Shown here: piece after piece, positions 16,629 to 20,782 of the stretch
Position numbering within the stretch: position 1 is the first letter of the stretch
Layout of the letters: each line of letters begins with the position of its first letter
Source: a virus
Strand: one strand, 5' to 3'
Virus record (IMG/VR): IMGVR_UViG_3300032246_001677
Coordinates: 1-20,782 of that record
DNA: 20,782 nt
Made by a program: the position numbers and the translations under genes
Notes under the pieces: generated by a model
Database searches by the model: none
What the model saw: only the letters and a program-made list of their open reading frames with translations
What the model was told of the DNA's origin: nothing

Positions 16629-17219
16629 ATGGCTCTTGTCGTACCACTATCCTCCTCGGCGAATGTAATCTCTAATATCCTTTTCAAGGTGCGTAGAGGG
16701 ATTGCGTTGTCTCGGAATGCCTCACAGGCAAACGCAGCTACTGGGGTAATGGTCGATTTGCCAGAAAAGATTGATTTTGAGATGACTCTATTAAGGACTT
16801 ATCAATCGCCAGTATATCAAAGGATAGTAAGCACGACCGCATCAGATGTAGGGGTTGAGACAAAGGGAGTTACATCCTCAGAAACCTCTTCAAGTCTCAA
16901 GATTTCAAGCGACTCAGACGTAAAGCGTTCTACCGAGACAGGTAGTAACCAATCTTTGGAGCAGAGTACAAAAAATTCAAACGGAAGCGATCAAGCAAAT
17001 CAAACAACGTCGGGGACAGGGACAACGTCTGATAGCGATAGTTCGCAAGAAACAACAACAGGGAAAGGTAATCAGAGCTCATCCGAAGATACCCAAGGAA
17101 CCAAGACTGCTACCGACTCCGAGGACGCAAAGCATTGTACGGTTCAAAGTCACAACGCCAATAGGTACTACGACAAGTTTGATACGGACACAGGGGAATT
17201 ACAGGGAATTAGCGGATAG
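16629..17219 (+). CDS. Conserved N-terminal domain with Ser/Thr-rich tail, paralogue 1
   Basis: Function unknown. The first 60 residues form a compact domain with a helix (FKVRRGIALSRNASQAN) and a strand (GVMVDLPEKIDFEM). Positions 21-52 align without gaps to residues 20-51 of the product of 17910-18536, with 24 of 32 identical by my count. A Ser/Thr/Asn/Gln-rich low-complexity region of about 100 residues follows, then a short end with FDTDTGEL. The helix-then-FE-strand pattern recalls small bacterial proteins that begin with helices and continue 'V.FDVAVTV', sometimes grouped with trypco2-like domains; that link is from memory and unproven. No signal peptide or TM segment is present. The ATG follows the upstream stop by one base, with GGGG 7 bases before it. 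The gene is coupled to neighbours of similar composition, so a shared virion or host-takeover role is possible. Confidence 0.6.
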   Translation: MALVVPLSSSANVISNILFKVRRGIALSRNASQANAATGVMVDLPEKIDFEMTLLRTYQSPVYQRIVSTTASDVGVETKGVTSSETSSSLKISSDSDVKRSTETGSNQSLEQSTKNSNGSDQANQTTSGTGTTSDSDSSQETTTGKGNQSSSEDTQGTKTATDSEDAKHCTVQSHNANRYYDKFDTDTGELQGISG

Positions 17220-17223
17220 GAGG
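17218..17223 (+). promoter_or_regulatory. Ribosome binding site fused to the upstream stop codon
   Basis: AGGAGG begins inside the TAG stop of the preceding gene (TAGGAGG) and lies 4 bases before ATG 17228. A terminating ribosome sits on the next gene's start signal, favouring coupled translation of the Ser-rich protein. Confidence 0.75.
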
Positions 17224-17227
17224 CTAT

Positions 17228-17665
17228 ATGGCATACACACTCGTTGACACAAGAAACGCCTCAATTGCAAATAATTCCGCAAGTGTAAACACAACTGGAA
17301 CAACAACTGGAACGATCACTAACACTGGAAGCACCACTTCCACTTCAAGCGTCAGCTCGAGTAGGTCTGCAACGTCAAGCTCAAGCGGTAGCAGATCTTT
17401 GACATCGTCCAACAGCAGCAGTCGTTCCAGCACAAACAACGCAAGCGGAAGTGCAAGCAGAAGCGGATCCTCGAGCAGCTCAAACTCGGCAAGCTCAACA
17501 TCGACGCAAACATCAAATGCTTCTTCTTCTGGGACATCTTTGCAGTCATCTACCAATAATCGTTCTGGTTCATCAAATAGGGTCGAGACACAAAGAGACG
17601 ACGTTGGTTGCGTAATAAGGTTTAGCGTTCCGATCGTTGTGCAGTACCCAGGAGACGTGCAATGA
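17228..17665 (+). CDS. Serine-rich low-complexity protein with beta-like C-terminus
   Basis: Of 145 residues, 48 are Ser by my count, with Thr, Asn and Gly making up much of the rest; the low-complexity part spans about residues 10-120. There are no aromatic residues between Tyr3 and the C-terminus. The last 25 residues return to normal composition (CVIRFSVPIVVQYP), a likely beta-strand pair. In the bacterial family recalled for the flanking paralogues, a strand like 'RIKFSVPVVLP' follows the FE-strand in the same chain. This protein may therefore carry the second half of a domain whose first half is in the gene before it (inference). It is coupled at both ends: TAGGAGG upstream and an ATGA overlap downstream. 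Function is unknown; disordered spacer, fibre or decoration are all possible. Confidence 0.6.
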   Translation: MAYTLVDTRNASIANNSASVNTTGTTTGTITNTGSTTSTSSVSSSRSATSSSSGSRSLTSSNSSSRSSTNNASGSASRSGSSSSSNSASSTSTQTSNASSSGTSLQSSTNNRSGSSNRVETQRDDVGCVIRFSVPIVVQYPGDVQ

Positions 17666-17913
17666 GCCGATCTGAACATCGGGAGTTCATGTCCGAAAGA
17701 ATGGCTCGGATGGAAGAACGCATGATTGCGATATCTAAAGACGTATCCGAGATGAAGGACGTAATGGAGAAGAGTTATTCCACCTTTGGCGATTTGGCTA
17801 ATAGAGTCAGCAGCCTTGAGGGCTTTAAGAAGTTTTTTATTTTAGCCGCATCTGCCGTTGGATCCCTTGTTGGGTTTGTTGTTGAGGCTGCAATAAACTG
17901 GAGGAACAAATGA
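17662..17913 (+). CDS. Coiled-coil protein with C-terminal membrane segment (XhlA-like layout)
   Basis: The 83-residue protein is a Met/Glu/Arg-rich helix (about residues 4-53) followed by one hydrophobic segment (about 58-76, FFILAASAVGSLVGFVVEA) and a short basic end. This layout is shared with small phage proteins of the XhlA type that act with holins, and also with other phage membrane coiled-coil proteins. It lies between the two Ser/Thr-rich paralogues, not beside the lysis genes, with ATGA overlaps on both sides. It could recruit those proteins to the inner membrane, act in lysis, or anchor part of the tail during entry. No catalytic residues are present. Confidence 0.55.
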   Translation: MSRSEHREFMSERMARMEERMIAISKDVSEMKDVMEKSYSTFGDLANRVSSLEGFKKFFILAASAVGSLVGFVVEAAINWRNK

Positions 17914-18536
17914 CAATCGTAGATCTGTCTGATCTCGATACATTTATCCGTGACTCCCTGTACGAAGTTAGAAAAGGAATTGCGAACTCCAGAAACGCAA
18001 CACAGGCCAATCCAATGCTCGGAGTTATGGTTGATCTGCCAGAGAAGGTTGATTTCGAGATAATGGTCACGACTGCCTATCAGAGCTTAAGCAGAAATTC
18101 CATAGCCCAAGATTCCGACTCCGTGGTCGAGCTTTCAAGCGAGAACCAGCAAACAACAAGCAAGTCGACGGAATATGTTGTTGGTGGGGGACTAAGCCTC
18201 ACTTCTTCTTCCGCAACTGAAAGCAGTACGGATGCTTCCAAGGAAATAGGGTCAAACACCGAAAGTGGGTCGGGCTCGGAGAGCAACTCAGAAAATGAAA
18301 ACAAAAACGGAACAACAACAGGGGCAGATCAAAACACGGAAACTCGAAATGGGACTACCCGAGAAAACAAAAGCAACAGCGACAAGAAACAAGAGAAATC
18401 CACTCGAACTGAACAACACCTAGAGGCAAACGATCGTGCCTCAAAGGCCTTCGACGAAGATACTGGTGCCTATGGCGGTCAGGGACAAATTGCTACCCCG
18501 TCTTACGAAGGAGGCTCGCCGTGCAGTTGCGGTTAA
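17910..18536 (+). CDS. Conserved N-terminal domain with Ser/Thr/Asn-rich tail, paralogue 2
   Basis: This is a 208-residue paralogue of the product of 16629-17219: residues 20-51 (EVRKGIANSRNATQAN, then VMVDLPEKVDFEI) match that protein closely. Here the N-terminus is better defined, with a leading helix (LSDLDTFIRDSLYEV). A long low-complexity region rich in Ser, Thr, Glu, Asn and Lys follows at about 70-170. The end has AFDEDTGAY, matching FDTDTGEL in the paralogue, then a Gly/Ser-rich tail with CSCG. Both ends are thus conserved while the middle is free to drift, which suggests the two ends are the working parts. GGAGG lies 5 bases before the ATG, and the ATG overlaps the previous stop. The stop overlaps the spanin-like gene by 16 bases. 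Molecular function is unknown. Confidence 0.6.
   Translation: MTIVDLSDLDTFIRDSLYEVRKGIANSRNATQANPMLGVMVDLPEKVDFEIMVTTAYQSLSRNSIAQDSDSVVELSSENQQTTSKSTEYVVGGGLSLTSSSATESSTDASKEIGSNTESGSGSESNSENENKNGTTTGADQNTETRNGTTRENKSNSDKKQEKSTRTEQHLEANDRASKAFDEDTGAYGGQGQIATPSYEGGSPCSCG
18508..18514 (+). promoter_or_regulatory. Ribosome binding site that defines a GTG start
   Basis: AAGGAGG, inside the 3' end of the preceding gene, ends 6 bases before GTG 18521. It selects this non-ATG start for the lipoprotein gene and puts the signal sequence at the extreme N-terminus. Confidence 0.75.
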
Positions 18537-18913
18537 TAGCACTGGCTATCTTTATCTGTGGATGCTCGACTCCTAGGCATTCGGCAGACTTCTCGGTGGC
18601 CGAAGCACGCATTGACGAGGCCATTGCTGTAGCCAACCCAGAAGCCAAGAAGCACCTAGTTGTAGCCAAGGCACAGTTAGAGACAGCCGTACAGGCCTGT
18701 AAGCAGACCTCCGTTGATTTAGACGAGGCCGTCAAAGAAAAGAACGAGGCAATTAAAGATGCTGGGGTCTGGAAAGACAAACAGCGCAAGGCGTTGAAGG
18801 AGCTTTGGATCTATCGTGGGGCTCTTATCGCTTTAGGGCTATGGATGTTTAGAGGTGTCCTATTTGGGGGTGTTATGTTTGTGGCTAGAAAGTTTGTGGG
18901 GATCCCTTGGTGA
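18521..18913 (+). CDS. Candidate unimolecular spanin (lipoprotein with C-terminal TM)
   Basis: The 130-residue product begins with a short hydrophobic signal and a lipobox-like ICGC (Cys15 would be lipidated), continues with a helical, Ala/Glu/Lys-rich periplasmic-type section (about 25-95, EAKKHLVVAKAQLE, then VKEKNEAIKDAG) and ends with a hydrophobic segment at about 97-122 and a basic tail. Unimolecular spanins such as T1 gp11 have this order: outer-membrane lipid anchor, periplasmic helix, inner-membrane C-terminal TM. They fuse the two membranes in the last step of lysis of Gram-negative hosts. The following genes encode a holin candidate and a peptidoglycan hydrolase, which fits. An Arg near 111 interrupts the hydrophobic segment, a small doubt. 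An ordinary phage lipoprotein is the alternative. Confidence 0.6.
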   Translation: MQLRLIALAIFICGCSTPRHSADFSVAEARIDEAIAVANPEAKKHLVVAKAQLETAVQACKQTSVDLDEAVKEKNEAIKDAGVWKDKQRKALKELWIYRGALIALGLWMFRGVLFGGVMFVARKFVGIPW

Positions 18914-19257
18914 AAAGGTTTTTCTCAAAGTTCCAAGGCCTTGGCTCGTTTTGTATCGCAATCATTGTGTTCTGGTCGGCTGCACCTCTTATTCAGCAGG
19001 CCGATCCTTCTGCTGGAACTTATGATAGAGGATCCTTGCATGGCTTAATCCTTGGGGCTTCTGCCTATTTGCTTGCTGTGTGGCTTAGTTGGTTCGTGAT
19101 CCAAATGGAATGGCCATCAATCAATGAATATATTGATACTTTGAGCTGGCTACAGGATTGGAGGGGTGCCACTAGAACTGTACGCCTTGTCATTGTTCTT
19201 TGCCTATGGGCCGTCCTTTTTATAGGAGCCGTAGTATGCCTTCTTGGCTGGCGATAA
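18910..19257 (+). CDS. Three-TM membrane protein, holin candidate
   Basis: The 115-residue protein has hydrophobic segments at about 12-29, 43-64 and 92-113, separated by a short polar loop with DPSAGTYDRG and an amphipathic loop with several Trp. Three TM segments and this size match class I holins, which time lysis by forming holes in the inner membrane. It lies between the spanin-like and hydrolase genes. I choose GTG 18910, which overlaps the upstream stop as GTGA, over TTG 18907. No dual-start motif is evident. Because the next gene has its own signal peptide, the protein could be a pinholin or simply a membrane accessory. Confidence 0.55.
   Translation: MKRFFSKFQGLGSFCIAIIVFWSAAPLIQQADPSAGTYDRGSLHGLILGASAYLLAVWLSWFVIQMEWPSINEYIDTLSWLQDWRGATRTVRLVIVLCLWAVLFIGAVVCLLGWR
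19224..19228 (+). promoter_or_regulatory. Ribosome binding site that sets the hydrolase start
   Basis: AGGAG ends 7 bases before ATG 19236. It favours this start over the in-frame TTG at 19200, and places the hydrophobic signal segment at the N-terminus. Confidence 0.7.
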
Positions 19258-19730
19258 TCCTCCTAGCCACTTCCCTTTCAATCGCTGACGACCGAGGATG
19301 CGTCCTCGCACAAGCCAGAAAGATGATTGGAGTAAAGGAGTGGGGCGTAAACACAGGGCCAGAAGTAGACATCATCTTGTCATCGGTTGACCTTGAGCCA
19401 GGGAATCCTTGGTGTGCCGCTTTTAACTACTATGTCTTTCGCCAAGCTGGGCATGGGAACCTAGTCCCTAAAACAGGCTGGAGCCCATCTTGGGTGGCTG
19501 GGGGCAAGAGAGTCGACTATTCGCCCCCCGCTTCTGTATTCGGGATCTATTTCAGCTCCCTTGGGCGGGTAGCCCATACAGGCATCATTGAGAGAACAGA
19601 GAATGGGTTTGCCACCACAATCGAGGGTAATACCAACTCGGCTGGGGATCGGGGTGCTGGCGGGGGTGACGGCGTATACCGCCGAAAGAGGTCGATGCGA
19701 ACGCTCCTGTGCCGAGATTGGCTTAAATGA
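19236..19730 (+). CDS. Exported CHAP-type peptidoglycan hydrolase (endolysin candidate)
   Basis: This 164-residue enzyme would cut peptide or amide bonds of peptidoglycan. Residues 1-18 are a hydrophobic signal (MPSWLAIILLATSLSIA) with a plausible cleavage before DD. The rest is one NlpC/P60-superfamily CHAP-like domain. Catalytic candidates are Cys60 in GNPWCAAF, His114 in VAHTGIIE and Glu130 in TIEGNTN, in the usual order. The domain is full length with a short basic end. It overlaps the holin-candidate gene by 22 bases, and its stop overlaps the next start as ATGA. A cleavable signal would let the enzyme reach the periplasm by Sec without a large-hole holin; a signal-anchor-release mode is possible if it is not cleaved. 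Alternatively it could be a virion-entry hydrolase, but the lysis context favours lysis. Confidence 0.75.
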   Translation: MPSWLAIILLATSLSIADDRGCVLAQARKMIGVKEWGVNTGPEVDIILSSVDLEPGNPWCAAFNYYVFRQAGHGNLVPKTGWSPSWVAGGKRVDYSPPASVFGIYFSSLGRVAHTGIIERTENGFATTIEGNTNSAGDRGAGGGDGVYRRKRSMRTLLCRDWLK

Positions 19731-19921
19731 TAGCCCAATTCATCAAGGGGTTAATTGAGTTATGGGTTCAAAGAAAACCCGAATCTGAGAGGTCATCCTT
19801 CTCTCGTTGGCTGTGGAGTAAGCGTCCTGGTACTCGAACTCCTTGGGACTTTGAAGACAAAGACGAGGACGGATACGACGACAGATTTGAGCCTCAGAAG
19901 GACGACAACTACTACCGATGA
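19727..19921 (+). CDS. 64-residue protein with EF-hand-like acidic loop
   Basis: The protein begins with an amphipathic helix (MIAQFIKGLIELWVQR), has a basic middle (RWLWSKRPGTRT) and an acidic C-terminal part with DKDEDGYDDRFE. That 12-residue string fits the calcium loop DxDxDGxxxxxE, but no flanking EF-hand helices are obvious and only one loop is present. It is coupled on both sides: ATGA with the hydrolase gene and ATGA with the phosphoesterase gene. It could act as a small regulator or partner of either neighbour. No family is recognised, and the gene is called mainly on coupling. Confidence 0.5.
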   Translation: MIAQFIKGLIELWVQRKPESERSSFSRWLWSKRPGTRTPWDFEDKDEDGYDDRFEPQKDDNYYR

Positions 19922-20664
19922 AAAAATACCAAAAGTTCATTGCAGGGTTCGACCTCCACGGAGATATGCAAGATCGTGGCGTGGTCAAAAAGTTCTTTCA
20001 GTTTTCGGAGGCGTTTCGACCAGACATCAAAATCATGGGCGGAGACCTATTTGATTTTCGTGGCTTGAGAAAGAAGGCCGACAAAGCAGAACAGGCCGAA
20101 AGCCTTTCGGACGACGTGGCTTGCGGGATCGAGTTTTTAAGCAAGTGGATGGATGGGAAAGGCACAAAGGTCTGGCTTCGTGGCAATCATTGTCAGCGAC
20201 TCTGGGACGTGGCAGAAGGCGAATCGGACGGCCTCAAGAGGGACGCAGCAATCAAAGGGGTCGAAGAGCTAGACGAGCTGTGCAAGACACTTGGGATCAA
20301 AACCTACCCCTATTCAAAAAGACTTGGAATCCATCGGGAGGGTCGCCTTTGCTTCCTTCACGGATACGCAGCTGGAGTCTATGCCTTACGTAAAACCCTG
20401 CAGTGCTACGGAGAGAACGTGATTATGGGGCATACTCACACTATCCAGTCCTTGTCCGTTGAAGGCCTTGTGCCAAAACAAGGTTGGGTGGCTGGATGCT
20501 TATGCCAGCTAGACTACGAATACAACCGATCAATGCTAGGCACGCTCAATCACGAAAACGGATGGATCTACGGACTTATTTTTGACGATGGCAGTTTTGC
20601 AGTCTACCAAGCTAGGCAGATCTCTGGGAAATGGATTCTGCCAATGGACTTCAAGGAGATTTAG
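19918..20664 (+). CDS. Calcineurin-like metallophosphoesterase
   Basis: This 248-residue protein carries the full metal-binding set of the calcineurin-like superfamily: DLHGD (Asp12, His14), GGDLFD (Asp43), RGNH (Asn90, His91), LHG (His148) and GHTH (His172, His174). Such enzymes use two metal ions to hydrolyse phosphoesters, with substrates from proteins to nucleotides and nucleic acids; phages encode several kinds. The insertion between motifs 2 and 3 is helical and Lys/Glu-rich (about 51-80). No signal peptide is present, so it should be cytoplasmic. The ATG overlaps the previous stop. The position just after lysis genes is unusual for a DNA-repair-type nuclease and gives no clue to substrate. 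Confidence 0.85.
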   Translation: MKKYQKFIAGFDLHGDMQDRGVVKKFFQFSEAFRPDIKIMGGDLFDFRGLRKKADKAEQAESLSDDVACGIEFLSKWMDGKGTKVWLRGNHCQRLWDVAEGESDGLKRDAAIKGVEELDELCKTLGIKTYPYSKRLGIHREGRLCFLHGYAAGVYALRKTLQCYGENVIMGHTHTIQSLSVEGLVPKQGWVAGCLCQLDYEYNRSMLGTLNHENGWIYGLIFDDGSFAVYQARQISGKWILPMDFKEI

Positions 20665-20782
20665 CTTTTGGAAGAAGGCGGTAGTGCGGAACCATTCTGT
20701 TTGATGTCTTAATTTTTCCCACAATCAATACCCTGTAGTACTTTTTTTCAGCTAACCCCAACTTAAGCAGTTTCCCTACGGC

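Noticed and set aside
17224-17679. Open frame of 151 codons antisense to the Ser-rich gene
   Set aside because: It is the mirror of a Ser/Thr-codon-rich sequence (Leu/Glu-rich product) and has no own ribosome site or neighbours; the plus-strand gene is coupled at both ends.
19200-19235. Upstream TTG start for the hydrolase
   Set aside because: It would put a basic stretch before the signal sequence; AGGAG is correctly spaced for ATG 19236.
1-20782. tRNA genes, CRISPR arrays, insertion sequences and an integrase or attachment site
   Set aside because: I saw no cloverleaf-like sequence, spaced direct repeats, transposase motifs or tyrosine/serine recombinase motifs on either strand; a covariance or profile search could still find a weak case.
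20665-20782. Possible terminator or promoter after the phosphoesterase gene
   Set aside because: T-rich runs are present but I found no convincing hairpin before them and no clear -10/-35 pair.

Overview
The window is part of the virion-structure and lysis region of a tailed bacteriophage, most likely short-tailed. No tape-measure, tail-sheath or long tail-tube gene lies between the head and lysis genes. The major capsid protein resembles the N4 gp56 family and the portal is about 740 residues, close in size to N4-type portals. The host is probably Gram-negative: the lysis block contains a lipoprotein that looks like a one-piece spanin. Host species cannot be read from the sequence. Spot counts give about 50% GC in the plus-strand genes and about 40% in the central minus-strand block. 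Almost every plus-strand junction is an ATGA or GTGA overlap or a very short gap, as in a compact phage operon.

Layout. Positions 2-4531 hold the C-terminal part of a very large virion protein of the large polyvalent type; it enters the window already open, so its start lies outside. Next come the portal (4566-6791) and a small helical protein (6788-7057). A minus-strand cassette of four tightly coupled genes (12069 down to 6963) then interrupts the structural operon: a 180-residue unknown, an 873-residue cysteine-rich protein, a 200-residue protein with a zinc-ribbon-like tail, and a probable glycosyltransferase. Its last gene overlaps the small plus-strand gene tail to tail by 95 bases. A divergent gap of about 108 bases (12070-12177) follows, with a possible extended -10 promoter for the plus strand. 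The scaffold-like protein (12178-13146) and major capsid protein (13187-14731) come next, closed by a strong intrinsic terminator at 14743-14781.

The next gene starts on the base right after that terminator and begins a coupled run: a 101-residue unknown, two adaptor/connector-like proteins (15084-15761, 15758-16627), and a set of four genes (16629-18536). In this set two proteins share a conserved N-terminal domain followed by Ser/Thr/Asn-rich tails. They flank a Ser-rich protein and a coiled-coil/one-TM protein. Lysis genes follow: spanin-like lipoprotein, three-TM holin candidate, and exported CHAP-type hydrolase. After them come a 64-residue protein with an EF-hand-like loop and a calcineurin-like metallophosphoesterase. 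The last 118 bases contain no gene I can support.

The parts best worth follow-up are the 16629-18536 set, which I cannot assign to a known virion function, and the inverted low-GC cassette with its paired CCGCCC cysteine clusters. Family names come from recalled motif patterns; no search was run.
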